Positions 12,692-23,975 of a stretch of DNA of 42,078 nucleotides are shown one piece after another. Source of the DNA: Trichosphaerium sp. ATCC 40318 (Eukaryota > Discosea > Flabellinia > Trichosidae). Location of the stretch: positions 1-42,078 of the forward strand of contig JALMLS010000367.1 of the NCBI GenBank assembly GCA_038496445.1, read 5' to 3'. A program made the translations under genes and the position numbers. Positions within the stretch are counted from its first letter, which is position 1; the number at the start of each line of letters is the position of its first letter. Below the pieces are notes generated by a model. The model ran no database searches. It was given only the letters and a program-made list of their open reading frames with translations, and was not told the origin of the DNA.

Positions 12692-13457
12692 TAAGATTGT
12701 ACAACCATATAGATTACCGACCACTTACTTTTAGTGACACCACGATTAGTATACGATTCTTTTGAACATACCAATTCTCTGTACTCCATAACATGTGATA
12801 CTCGTTTGGTTAAATCTTTCCAGGATCTAGCGTTTGTGTAGTACAAGAAGCTGTATTGTTTACTGCCTTGTACAAACCATGACAAAAACATGCGCTAGTT
12901 GTTATGTGTGAATTGTTTAAATGAACTAACCACTAGTAACATAAAACTCGAAATAGCAAATGGTTTTTTGCTATTGGGTTCTACTCTTTGTGATGTATTG
13001 GAGAAAATAACCACATTGAAAAAATATGGAATCACGCTAGTTATGCTCACTTATGATACCACACCATAGAAATATAGTACAGATATATCATAGTAGTGTC
13101 CGCACATGAAAACAATGCGAACTTTCGTTTTCAGCTTGATTATACTATCACTTTGTTTCCTTATCTTCACGCCTACGGAATACGCGAACAAAAGGTATCG
13201 CCCATGTGATCGAAACGACACGGGGTCTGTTTACCCGTAGCTCGCTAGTTATTTTGTACACTGCGCGTAATATTCGCTTGCTCGCGCTTGTTGTTTCTCC
13301 GCACGTGTAGGTACAATACATATAAATTTTGACTTTCTCTACCTAGCGCTAGGTTAAGTTTGTGTGTTCGTTTTAAAACTCACCATAAAAAAGCAGAATC
13401 TCGTGAACAACATATCATTAACAACAACTCTTGAGCTTTCAAAGCTTGTTGTAAACT
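12692..13457. other. Intergenic; possible small minus-strand ORF
   Basis: A minus-strand frame with ATG at 12,891 encodes about 55 residues (MFLSWFVQGSKQYSF...) up to a GTAAGT donor near 12,728. It would need to continue inside the 3' end of the LRR gene and I could not confirm it. The rest is AT-rich. A CACGTG at 13,301 and a TATA-like TACATATAAA near 13,317 lie about 140 bp before the next start codon and could be promoter elements. Confidence 0.3.
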
Positions 13458-16187
13458 ATGAAACTGCTTCTTTTACTTCTTATTTGTTGCCCTTTGGCTT
13501 GTATGAGCGGCACCACAACGTATAATTTTGACGCTTCTAAAACGCACGAAAATCCTTTACGTGGGTTCGTCCCTTTTGTGCCAGGAAGCAATAAGTTCCC
13601 TTTCAGTACGCCACGCACTCTGGTGAAACTAATGTCGAATCCATAGGCATGGAGAACTTTTACGTCAAAATGAAGGACCTAACCAACGGTGTAAACAGGT
13701 GCGCTATTCCCATACAAAAAAACCTGTTAGAACTGCCCATTCTAACACGTGATTTCCGAATAGATACACATTTAACACTGGTTTGGAACCTATACTGAAT
13801 GAAGGTACGCTCTCGAAAATACAAAAACAGATCCTTTTGAGCGAGGTACTAACTAAACATTGATATAGTGGCAAGCCGTGGACATCACGCAGTCTTTCGA
13901 GTGTTTGTGGATTACCCATATCAAACAACGAGACCCAACGATGCTATACCTGCATACTTGCTCCCTGGCATGAACTTATGTTACTACAGCGAGTTCGATG
14001 GAGGTACGCAAAAACAGCTTAAGAGTTGTGAATTTAGTTGTGCTAAATTGCAGAAAGGTGTTGCTCCTGATTACGGAAACACTAAATTTCAAAATGCTGT
14101 TATAAACCTAATAAAAGAAATGGGAAGGAGGTATGATGGTGATAATCGTATAGGTATGTGAAACATGTTTTTTTCAAAAAACACAAAAATCTAATCACGT
14201 TTTTTTTTACAATCAGGAGCAATTCAGGTCGGTTTTTATGGACACTGGTAAGACTAATACTACTCATTTACGATTTTAATAACGCTTTGTTTTAGGGCAG
14301 GTACAATGTATAGCAAATTGCTGTAAGAAATTAATGCGATCTAGAATGGCATAATAGTGGTTGTCCATTAGCTAGCACAGCTTTTCTAAACAGAATTCTT
14401 AAAGCCTATGATGAGTAAGTATAAAACCCCTATAACCCTTTAATGACTGAATATGTATACAATAGCTCCTTTAAGATAACATCTATTCAAGCGAGATATC
14501 CAGCTAGGATTGGCACTTACCGTGCTTCTCAACTTCGCCTTGGTTTTCATGATGACTCATTTGTATACATGAAATATTTATGTTGTTGGTTAACTTGATG
14601 TTTAGGCTCAAGACACGTTGTTCTTCAGTACTGGCTTTTTAGCTGAGCTTAACGCCAACAATGGTATTAATAATTGGAAAAAAGCTCCTATTGGTGGAGA
14701 GCTTCGTCCTGAACTTCAAGAATGTATTATGAGACCAAGTACGCCTAAAAAAAAAACTTAAACAGAATCATGTCCAACCAGTGACACTCTAATTCTAGAT
14801 CCTATATCTGCTTGTTCTGGTGAGAAGGTTGATCCTCAAGATTTCAGTGATTGTGTTGATGCAACGCATCCTTCTTGGTTATGGTACTACAACTTACAAT
14901 AAACACTTTCTCAGCTATCATAAGGAACAATTTTGCTTTCAGTTCCGGGTACCGTTCTGCAGATAGACCAAGGGCGTTAGCTGTACGATGCAATATTAGA
15001 CCTCTTACTTACTAAAAGTGTTGCTTGTAGGCTGCGCTATCAATGGGATATAAGTTCTACATTCAATCGGTTACAACTACTGTAACCGGTGGTCAACTAA
15101 GAGTTACTGTAAAGATGTTTAACAGGGTACACTGAAATACAATTTAAATTACTATTACAACAGCTAACTTGTCTTTACAGGGTAATGCTCCTTTTTACTA
15201 CCCATTACGATTGACAATGGACTATGGTAGTTCCACAGTAAACTTCCCTGGTAAGATTCTTTTTATCGTTTACACCTTCTCCTTTAGCTAAAGAACACGT
15301 GTTGACACATTGTTTTTTAAGGAAATGCACATAATATTATGCCTTCAAAGTCGAAAACATTTACTGTGACAGTTCCTGTACAATCTAACAAAAACACTCT
15401 TGATATAAGGTTAACTGGAAACATTTTATTGAAGCCAATTGTGTTTGCCTCACAGGTATGCTAAGCATCACTGCCTACTTCTTTTAACATCAACCAAAAA
15501 GGGTGCTAAAACAAATGGAAAATTGACAGTTTCAGTAAGCGGTAAGCACCTCCAATCGTATTTCATCTATTTCTTTGTATTCAAACCAGCCGTCCGTTTT
15601 GTAACTTTTGTATTTAGGTGGAAGCAACATTTTTACTCTCCAAAAAGGGAACTCACTTTCTTATGCTCTTGATGGTAAAAATGGTGGCTCTTATGATCAA
15701 AACGTACGCTTTTCTACACCAGTTATATGTACTTATAAGACGTTAGGTTATCATTAACACTCATAACAAAAATAATGTAAACCAGCAATGGGTTGAGATT
15801 TCTCGAGGAAATGGATACTACTCTTACCAAAAGAGAAACACTCAATTCTGTCTTGACGGTAATTCGGGAGGTACAAATGAACAAAACGTAAAACTATGGA
15901 TTTGCGTAGCGAGCGAGCACAACCAACATTGGAAAAAAGGCACGTGTCAAAAAACAGAATGAGAGAACTAGTTGCCTAACTGTTTTTGTGTAACAGTGTC
16001 AGTTGGTGGCGGGAAGTTCAGGCTACAAAAGAGGAACGCTCCAGCTTACTCAATTGATGGTGGAGGTAATTCCTATTTATTTTTTATTCGAAGTTGAAGT
16101 TTTGTTGTAGGCAACAATAAAAATGTTCACTTGTGGTCTTCAAGCAATGGCAATACAAACCAGCAGTGGAAATTCAACCGTGTCTAA
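13458..16187 (+). CDS. Secreted DUF4874/DUF4832 protein with C-terminal ricin-type lectin repeats
   Basis: ATG 13,458 opens a signal peptide (MKLLLLLLICCPLACMSG). The next exons read ENPLRGFVPF, then SMENFYVKMKDLTNG, then VASRGHHAVFRVFVDYP, which is the layout of DUF4874. IGAIQVGFYGHWGEWH (about 14,155-14,350) and the following exons fit DUF4832, a TIM-barrel-like domain often found in bacterial and fungal secreted proteins. A beta-sandwich-like segment follows (about 15,050-15,440), then three units of a ricin B-type beta-trefoil. These are marked by FTLQKGN...ALDGKNGG, QNVKLW...QHW and NKNVHLW...QQWKF, with the QxW motif of carbohydrate-binding family 13. The stop is at 16,187. About a dozen introns interrupt it. 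It probably acts outside the cell on or near polysaccharide. The enzyme activity of the DUF pair is not established, so none is claimed. Confidence 0.82.
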
Positions 16188-16249
16188 CAAATAAAAGTAT
16201 TTGGTTCCACAAGACCGGTTCAAACTTAGTTTGGTTTTTTTTTTTGTTG

Positions 16250-17447
16250 CTAGTAAAATTTGTGCATTTGAAGTCTACCGTTGATACCCCACTGCTTGAA
16301 TTCACCAACAAGTTTACCATTTTCATAATAACAATGGATGTAAAGGCTTCCATTATTCAACCACTCCTTATACTCTCCATCCTTTAAACCATCAGAAAAA
16401 GAACAATCTTTGCTTTGTACTCCTTCTGAATGCCACCTTTTGTAAAACCCATTGAACTCCCCATTCTTGTACATGCAATGTATCTTCAAGAACCTCTTCG
16501 TATTATACTTATCCTCCCACTCTTTGTAAACGCCATGTCTCTTTCCATCAACAAACTCAATGCTCTTGTAAACATTGTTTTTCCTAAATTCGACATACTC
16601 TCCATGATAAAGTCCATTTTTATATTGACATTGCAGTTTTATTCTTCCAGCGCTGTAAGGATAAGCATATAATGTATGATTGCCATGAAGTTTACCGTTA
16701 TTATACCAACTATGTATCATAATACATCCACTCTTGTACTCTTTATACTCACCGTGATACATCCCTTCTTTATATTGGCAACTCTTAACAGTAACATATT
16801 TACCTTTATACCAGGCATACTTGATATAGTCTCCGTCATACACACCATTCTTGTAACTACATTTCAGAATCACTGTACCAAGAAATAATTTTGTGTATTG
16901 ACCATTCAAAAGGCCGTTTTCATAGTGGCAGTAAACTGATGATCCATTATGTTTGTTTTCTATGTACTTTTTATCATATTTTTTCCCCTTATAAAAACAA
17001 TGTAACCTAACACGTCCTGACTTCTTATCTACTTCCCTGTATTCCCCTTCTAAGACACCATGTTCATAAGTCCTAATATCACCCGTCTTTGAATAAGTAT
17101 AGACGTTCCTACAGCTACATTACAAGGTCTACATTTTGTGATATAAAATTTTTGTTGACAAAAAAAAAAACTGTTGTGACGTGCCTCTTGGCTACGGTTT
17201 CTTTTTTCGGCTCCAGTTGTTTACGCCATTTAATAAACCTTCCATGTTTAGACATATTACTGTCAAATCTAGACGTAACAGCCGCTTCATAGTTTAATAA
17301 AGGCCAACATAAGTACATTTCAGCATCAAACGTCATAATCGCGTATTGAAGTTCTATAGGCAGCGATAGTAAAGGAAATGGGTCATCGTTGTATGAATTC
17401 TTTCCTAGCTGCATTCCTTTACCAAATAACGCTGATAAAACATTCAT
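16250..17447 (-). CDS. MORN_2 (YwqK-type) repeat protein with F-box-like head
   Basis: The first exon (ATG 17,447) encodes MNVLSALFGKGMQLG, then LPIELQYAIMTFDAEMY, which resembles the first half of an F-box, then SRFDSNMSKHGRFIKWRKQ. The rest, to the TAG at 16,250, is about eleven repeats of the form YxNGxxxGEYKEW (MORN_2, Pfam family of the YwqK group). Joining exon 1 to the repeats needs an intron around 17,110-17,180. That stretch contains a long homopolymer run, and I could not find a clean donor that keeps frame, so the junction is unsure. A second gene with the same head and repeats, but broken, lies at 31,853-32,433. Such repeats are common in some giant DNA viruses and in bacteria; descent from transfer is possible but not shown here. 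Function unknown. Confidence 0.72.
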
Positions 17448-17571
17448 TGCGCTCGTGTCTCCGGTTTGCTTTCGTAACGAACTGAAAAAGAAAAAAAAAC
17501 CAAGTGTTGGTAGCACTTAAGCAAGGTTATTATTTAGCCTTAAACAGCGTTCAGTGGATCCACCAACAATC

Positions 17572-18560
17572 ATGCTACCTCTTAAATTATATGTTGTTGG
17601 GATGGAGACGTTGGTATTTAATAGCAGAACTTTAGTTTTTACTCCATAGCATTAGGTAAAACATGCTTGCTAACACGCCTCAGCGCAAAGTCCTTCCCAA
17701 ACCCTCACGGTACGCTCCGTTTACATACTAAGGGCTTATCAAGTACGCAGCGTCTATGGATTCAAATAGCATAAGGTACAATTGCTAATTTTTTACTGCT
17801 GTTTTTTTGTCACGTGCTATTCTCAATGCTTAGAAATTAGCTTTTTTCCTCAATTCTGCTTTTAAACTTATATAGCGCTCTAATAGATGTATTGGGCAAG
17901 CGAATAAACTTACGTATGATTCTCATTGTGTTCTTTTCTAGTGACCCTCTTGTTAAGTTGTAGGGAACACAGGCGAAGGTTATGATTTAATAAGACGTCT
18001 TTGCTATCCTGTATATTATGCTTTGTTGTAAATTACATTTAACAAGTTCTGAGAGTAGGAGGTAGATGTTGTTTTGATATGCTTCAATATTGCTGACAGA
18101 CAAAGTTTCATAAATGTGTCTGAAAAGGTACACGAATACTTTGAACTGCAATTTGTTTTGTCAGTTGAAGATTGATTGTTCATTAGTGGAAACCTGAAGT
18201 GGAACAATATGGTCCTGAAGCAGCTATTATTCTAGTAAGTACAAAAATGGACCTCAGAACAAACACTGCAAGTATAAATGGTCATATAACAAAGGAAGAA
18301 AGTATAAAGTTAGCTGTCAAAATTGGAGTATGTATCATTTAGCAATTGTTTTTTTGAAGTAGTACTAGGCACATTCATACGTTGAATGCAATGCCCTAAC
18401 TGGGGATGGTGTACGAGATTGTAAGTGTCTACATGGTTAATGTAGCAATACTTTTTCTAACAATAGTGAAGTGTTTGATGAAGCAATATTAGCAGGACTT
18501 GTAAAAAACGGGCACCTTCCTGAGCAAACGCGTGACACCAAACGTTGTGTGCTTATGTAA
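17572..18560 (+). CDS. Divergent Rho-family small GTPase
   Basis: Exons read, in order: MLPLKLYVVGMET (from ATG 17,572); LGKTCLLTRLSAKSFPNPH, the P-loop region (about 17,652-17,710); NTGEGYDLIRRLCYP (about 17,968-18,010), the switch II region; EVDVVLICFNIADRQSFINV (about 18,060-18,125); WKPEVEQYGPEAAIIL (about 18,187); STKMDLRT with the guanine-specifying TKxD; SYVECNALTGDGV; FDEAI; and a tail ending KRCVLM, a CAAX prenylation box, at the stop 18,560. The order and spacing are those of Rho/Rac proteins, membrane-anchored switches for the actin cytoskeleton. Two oddities: the usual DTAGQ of switch II reads NTGEG here, and the exon 1/2 junction does not give an exact GxxxxGKT loop with the splice sites I can see. 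It may be an unusual, weakly hydrolysing GTPase or a decaying copy. Confidence 0.78.
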
Positions 18561-18712
18561 TAATGGTGTACTAAAGAGTGATTGACTTGCACAATACTGC
18601 ATTTGTATCAGAACTTACTTGGCGTTCTTTCTCGTCAAGCAGAACTGAAAAAGCTTGAATTTCTGGTGTGATATTAATATATTAATTTGTTAGAATCGAA
18701 GGTGAAGAGAAA

Positions 18713-19640
18713 CTATTTTTTTTTATTAGGTAGGTACTTTCCAACAATTACAGCGTGGTTTATTTTATATGGTACCAGGGTAAGTTGTTCATACGGCCTA
18801 TTTATAAGAATAGTTATCAACAACTTCTGTTGTTCTTGCTGTACCTGAATTTTTCTGCTCGTAGTTCATTTACAGTTTGTGAATAAACTTGCGCCTGTGG
18901 TATTACTGCATCACCAGAGCTTTGCCGCTTGGCCTGTGGTAGTGAGTTAAATAACCTTCAGTTACAGCAACAAAAAGAGGGGATCATTTGTACATGGACA
19001 GAAATAACAAAGCCTCCTCCATCTGAAAGGAAATATTGAGCATTAACACCAATAATATGTGCTTGATCACTTGTAGAAATATCAGAGAAGATGCAATCAA
19101 CTGTATTGACCAGCATTCTAAGTTTGTTCTTGAGAGAGAGGAGGTAGTTGTCTTTTATCTATTCTACCTGTATTTATGTGGATAACGGGCATCCTCAATG
19201 ATTGGAACAATATTTGGTCTGTTTTTAGCAACTTCATCAACTCACGACCACGTTTGTGAGAAACTTCTACAGCGTATACAGTACCCTTCTAAAATGTATG
19301 TAACTAGGTCTGGTTTGTTACAAAGCAACATACCTCTCCAACAATGTCAGACACATGAGAGGCTGTAATACCAGATGCAGCACCCAAGTAGAGCACTCTT
19401 GATCCAGGCGCCATGTGAATATTAATAACACCGCTGATGATTGCTGCTGCAAGCTTTGATTGGAATGGATTCCATGTTCTGTATTCTTTTTCTCATTAGG
19501 TTCCTATAAGAGTTAAGACTGTGTTCCTGGCTTCTGTTGGCTATTAATTGTTTTGAATCGACGTACTTGGCTTTTCACTGCTACTGTCACCTCGTCATAC
19601 ACAGAACGGCCTGGTGTTAGAGAACAGGTAAACATACGCT
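18713..19640 (-). pseudogene. Fibrillarin copy A, truncated and frameshifted
   Basis: Fibrillarin is the 2'-O-methyltransferase of box C/D snoRNPs in the nucleolus. This copy keeps FTCSLTPGRSVYDE, the SAM-binding [28 protein letters not shown] and a C-terminus ending HAVIVGKYLPNKKK. It lacks the N-terminal exon: compared with copy C the sequence jumps at about 19,640 from the upstream spacer directly to the third codon block, losing roughly 160 bp including the start. It also lacks one base after [10 protein letters not shown] (about 19,235), which puts the rest of that exon out of frame relative to copies B and C. It lies just downstream of the GPI-type protein gene on the same strand and tail to tail with the Rho gene. 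It is almost certainly non-functional. Confidence 0.85.
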
Positions 19641-19719
19641 TTTGATTTTTCTTTTTGGTTTGTCTAAAATAAAAACTGTTGTGGTAAATGAAATATATTT
19701 GAAGTACTGCTTAATGAGT

Positions 19720-21088
19720 TTACATGCTCCATGAGACAAAGAGAAGGACCAAAGAGAATGATACAAGGTTAGTGCTGAAAGAAGTATCTTCCGTTGGTGC
19801 AACAGTCACTTCACTCGGCATCACGGATCCATCACTAGGCGCATCAGGTGCCATTGGAGATTCTGTTGTTGCTGAAGGCGCTTTTGTAGTAGCTGAAGGT
19901 GATTCTGTAGTAGCTGAAGGCGATTCTGTAGTTGGTGAAGGCGCTTCTGTTATTGGTGAAGCTTCTGATGGCATGCTCGGTTCTGCTGTTGGTGTGTTTG
20001 TAGGATTGCATCCAGAGTCTGATGGATCACAGTAAAGATTAGGCATCAAAGTACCATGCCATTTCGCTCTCAACTCAGCAACACTTTGGCTGTCAGCTTT
20101 GTTAGTATCCCAGAAACTGTATCCAAACTTTTCTCTATGAAAGAATGGACCAATGTGGCCACCCCAGAATCCTTCATGAGCCAAAGTATTACACAGACCA
20201 CGAGACCACTTGAGCGACCAAGGAATGCCTGATTTTGGACCAGGAAAAATGCCCTCAGCTCCTCCACCTGCGGCAACACAAGGAGAATGACCATCAGGTA
20301 AGTAAGGCTTTTGATCGTTAGGATCAGAAGGTATGAAACTTGCTCCACAGTGAGAGTTTGTACTGCTTTGACAAGGACCGTAAACTTGTGCAGAATCTGC
20401 TGTGGCGGGGTATTTTGTGTCCCACATTGTAGTGAACTTTCGTTCAGCACCCCACTGAGCACGAGCAAACATGCAGTAATCCTTCTTTACTTGTCTGTCA
20501 GCACTTGTATATCCTAAAAAAAATATCAGTTTTGTTTTTTCTACTTCTTAAGCTGTTGTCTACAATGTAGAAAACACGTGACATGTCAAAGTGCTTTTTT
20601 TCACCAAATTAATTGGAACCCTTTTTTTCGTACCTACAAGCGCTCGCACGTGATTTAATGCTATACGATGCCACTCATCTACTTCTGCTTTCGTTGGATT
20701 CAAGACGTCGGCAAAAGGCTTGTGCTTATAGAATACCTCACGTATGCCTCTAATACGATCTACTTGAGGGCAAATAGCCTTCAAGAAGTCCTCTCTGTTC
20801 ATTTTGGAAGGATTGAAAATAGTTCCATCCCATTTAGAGTCTTCCCATGATTGAGCGTTAATCCAAAGTACGCCATCAGGATCATGTGATACTTGGTTGC
20901 TGGAAATCGCTTTTGTTTCGAATGATGACCAATCAGCTGGATCTGGAGTATACTGCTGTAGAAATACTGTTGTCACACATAAGCATAGAATCAAGCAAGT
21001 GACTAGTTGTGGTAAGTTGTTTGATCCAAAATAATAATAAACCAAGCGCAAATATTAAAAATACAAAAACAACAAGAAAAAATAACAT
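19720..21088 (-). CDS. Uncharacterised secreted protein, probably GPI-anchored (left copy)
   Basis: I do not recognise the family. The mature part begins QQYTPDPADWSSFE and has two exons joined near 20,515-20,640. It is rich in Trp and contains paired Cys (DYCMFA, GPCQ, SHCGAS, SPCVAAGGG, GLCNT, LYCDP, SGCNP), typical of an extracellular disulphide-bonded domain. The C-terminal part (about 19,850-19,980) is Pro/Ser/Thr-rich with hexapeptide-like repeats of SPSATT type, probably O-glycosylated. It ends with a hydrophobic stretch (LVSFSLVLLFVSW) followed directly by the stop, as in GPI signals. The in-frame hydrophobic leader has no ATG. A spliced start at ATG 21,088 (MLFFLVVFVFLIFAL, then a short intron) would supply one, so the 5' end is uncertain. 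A second copy lies at 37,759-39,100. It is divergent from the nucleoside hydrolase. Confidence 0.72.
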
Positions 21089-21627
21089 AAATGACACGTG
21101 ACAAAAGTATAAAGTTTTTTGGAATTTATTTAAGCCTTGTAAAGTTGAATTGTTTTGGAGATTGTTGTACTTATTCTAACGCATACCTGACACAAAGTTT
21201 TGCATCTTCAGTTGTTACGATGTTGAGAAAAATGGTCTTATTATGAACGTAATTCACAAAATTAATCAAGAGGCAACATTTTATCGTTTTGAAAGGCAAA
21301 TTACGACTATTATCACGTGATTACTCAAAGTAAACTTAATATGACTTGTGTGGTATCTTTTGTACCGAATTAGCTTAAAAATGGTGGCAAAAATAATGGT
21401 ACAAAGCATAATTAGCTTGCACTTTAGAAAATGGCAAAAAAATGATGTTCTACTTCTTTTGACATGCGCTTAATCCACGCTAAAAGAGGTACACGCAACT
21501 AAATACTGTTCGATTATAGCGCTAACGTTTGTATTTAACAAGACCAGTGTCATACGGTACAAAAAGCCATAAATAGAAAAATATCTTCGTAGCATGATTC
21601 AAACGAGGTAAACCAGTTAAAAACAGT
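21089..21627. promoter_or_regulatory. Divergent intergenic region, GPI-type protein / nucleoside hydrolase
   Basis: About 540 bp, duplicated in the right arm at about 37,215-37,758 with high conservation. It contains CACGTG at 21,095 and the palindrome ATCACGTGAT near 21,313, both also present in the right copy, so these may be shared promoter elements. Confidence 0.4.
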
Positions 21628-22868
21628 ATGGCACGCCCAGTTATAATAGACACAGACCCAGGAGGTACGCTAATACCGCTTTTGATATAAATTAACGCAA
21701 AACCCAGTCGATGACGCTCTAGCTATACTCCTAGCGCTTGTTTCGCCTAAAATTAAGGTTCTCGGGATTACAATTGTACCTGGGAACCTAAGTGACGTTA
21801 AACAAATGGCGGAAAACGCGTTCAAGATCCTAGAAGTAGCAAACAGGCGCCACGTGCCAGTACGGACTAAAAACTCAGTCTTTTTTTTTTGACTTTATTC
21901 ATTGCAAAACAGGTCTTTCTTGGCGCCTTGAAGCCTTTAGCCCGTGCTCATAGACCCAGTGATTATTGTGTACATGGCTATGATGGTATGGGCGACACAG
22001 GTACGCCAATAAATACGCCTGTTTGTTTACTAGTTTTCTAGACTATCCTAAAACGGATCGTAAAGTTTCAGATAAATCAGCTGTTGACTTCATTCTTGAC
22101 ACGTGCATACGAGAACAACCAAATAAAGTTACTCTACTGACAATCGGGTACATAGACATTCCGTGGTACATACATTGATAAGCTAACACATGTACTTAGA
22201 CCACTAACTAACATTGCTATGGCTCTTCAGAAAAATCCAAATTTGCCAAAGTATGTCCATGAAGTCTACACAATGGGAGGTGCTGTAGGTTATCCTGGTA
22301 ATAGAACACCTGCAGCTGAAGTTAACAGTAAGTACAACAATGAACGTTCAAAGCTAATAATTGTGGCAGTATCGATTGATCCTGAAGCAGCCAAAATATT
22401 TTTTAATGCAGGTAATGCTTTTTACTAAAGTGAGAAGCTCTGAGATCTCTGAGGCTAACACCAGTTTCTATTATAGGCTGGAAGATACACTTATGTGCAT
22501 TGAATATTACAGAGTCTATATGGCTTAAAGAACCCTTTTTTGAAGCTTTAATAAAAGCGAACAAGACGTTGGGAGATTTTATTTTGAAAATAAGTGAGCC
22601 TTACTTTAAGTTTCATGTACTTGAGTTTGGCGAACGAAAATGGGGTTGTCATGATCCCATGTCTACAATGACAATACTAGAACCTGCAATGTTCACATCA
22701 CGTGAGATATGCGTTGATGTTGAGACAAAAGGCGAATTGACAACAGGTGCAACTATTGGTGATTTTCAGAACGTTTGGAAGCGTCCTGCGAATGTTATAC
22801 TTTACACCAGTGTTGATGAAACAAAGCTAAAAGATGCAATGTGTAACGTATTAAGACATGCAAAGTAA
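21628..22868 (+). CDS. Inosine-uridine preferring nucleoside hydrolase
   Basis: ATG 21,628 begins MARPVIIDTDPG; the next exon continues VDDALAILLAL. This DTDPGxDD signature carries the calcium-binding aspartates of the family, which hydrolyses the N-glycosidic bond of ribonucleosides for purine/pyrimidine salvage. Later landmarks are GITIVPGNLS, VHGYDGMGDT, KVTLLTIG then PLTNIAMAL, VYTMGGAVGYPGNRTPAAEVN, DPEAAKIFFNAGW and CALNIT, then the C-terminal exon to the TAA at 22,868. All expected family blocks are present and the seven or so exons join in frame. The introns are short, mostly starting GTACG. A deleted copy lies in the right arm at 36,303-37,214, so this is the copy likely to work. Confidence 0.92.
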
Positions 22869-23195
22869 AGTATACGATACAATCTAAAGCCTCTGTTCTT
22901 GTAACTTGCGCTTATTTCAAAGAAATCATGTGGTTGGTCAATATAAAACAACTCATTTGGCTATAATTTATGTCCTAAAAGTGGTGTACCAGTAAACACG
23001 TCATATGATGCAGAATAGTTTTTGTTAGGTAGTGTATTATTTATTACACATCTCAACAGTACATAGAGAATCAATTGTTTATTGTTTACCTGTACCTTCT
23101 GTGGTTCCTTGTTCGTGTAAATGATGATACCCAAGTATTCCTATTTCGCTTTGCATATGATCTAGATCGGTTATTCGTGTCTTTTTCTTGAAGAG
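22869..23195. other. Intergenic, convergent
   Basis: No gene seen. The stretch beyond about 22,893 is absent from the right arm, where the nucleoside hydrolase remnant joins directly to the secreted protein copy. A rearrangement breakpoint therefore lies here. Confidence 0.4.
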
Positions 23196-23503
23196 CTATA
23201 TTTTGTTTGATCTCCTTGACGGAGAATACATTGAGCTTTGATCAAGAACATATGCAAGGGATGTTGGACAATACTCAAGGCTTGAACTACAGTAACCTGT
23301 GCTTACAGGGGCATAATTTTGACTCGAACAATATAGAGATAGTGGCCTTTCATTGTAAGTACGTCTTTTCTTTCTACCTCTCTTCCAATGTGGTGATGGG
23401 TGTTGTTTTTGGCGTCTTGGATAGTGTGTTTTTTTTTTGGTTTTGTACAAGATCTTGATTTGTTAGCTCTATTTCTTCGTTTACCCTGATAATTAACACC
23501 CAT
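23196..23503 (-). pseudogene. Short basic protein with CTD-like tail, contracted left copy
   Basis: ATG 23,503 lies in a good context (GCCATGG) and opens a very basic segment ([17 protein letters not shown]). After a run of ten A the useful frame is shifted: with one more A the frame would continue [19 protein letters not shown] and then [19 protein letters not shown]. The tail here ends SSMYSPSRRSNKI at 23,196. In the right-arm copy the same point is followed by many YSPTSPx heptads, so this copy seems to have lost its repeat array. The poly-A frame problem is identical in both copies. It is not a normal RPB1, because the conserved polymerase body is absent. Function unknown. Confidence 0.5.
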
Positions 23504-23590
23504 GGCTGTTATTTTGATATGTTTTTTGGTTGCTATTGGTGTTTTTCGTAGTTGTGTTGTTTTTGTTACTATGGATGCTATGCTCTCGAT

Positions 23591-23781
23591 AGAAAAACTC
23601 AAAAAAATCTTGAATCTTGATAAAACCCAACCGAGGAGATTGTTTGTTTGTAGACATACTACTTATTGTAAGGTACGTAGATATAGGTTAAACGAACTGT
23701 TTATTAAGTTAAGCGCTGACATAGTCATAACTCGTCAAGGTACATCACACTTATTAACAAACAATAATTACAATACACCAT
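23591..23781. repeat. About 190 bp segment present in opposite relative orientation in the two arms
   Basis: This stretch matches 41,405-41,596 in the same (+/+) orientation although everything around it matches in inverted orientation. It carries an open frame with exon-like features: LDKTQPRRLFVCRHTTYC then a GTACGT donor near 23,672, an acceptor near 23,706 and a second GTACAT donor. It may be a displaced coding exon. I do not recognise the protein. Confidence 0.75.
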
Positions 23782-23975
23782 TTTTCAACAAACACGTGAG
23801 CATTTTTTTTACTTGACGCCTGGTGACTGGTGCCTCATGCGCAGATTTTTTGAAGATGAGATAAAGTAATTCCATCGACTAAAAATAGACTAAGTGAATG
23901 TGGCAGTACAATATATTGTTTCTTTATTCAATGTCAATTTCAAAGCTTAAATTTGTCCAGTCTTTTGATACTACT

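Noticed and set aside
16430-16888. Hydrophobic plus-strand frames opposite the MORN_2 gene
   Set aside because: Antisense shadows of a clear repeat protein.
19724-20035. Plus-strand frame with VVAEG-type repeats opposite the GPI-type gene
   Set aside because: It is the antisense of the Ser/Thr/Pro repeat stalk; the minus-strand reading has a coherent secreted architecture.
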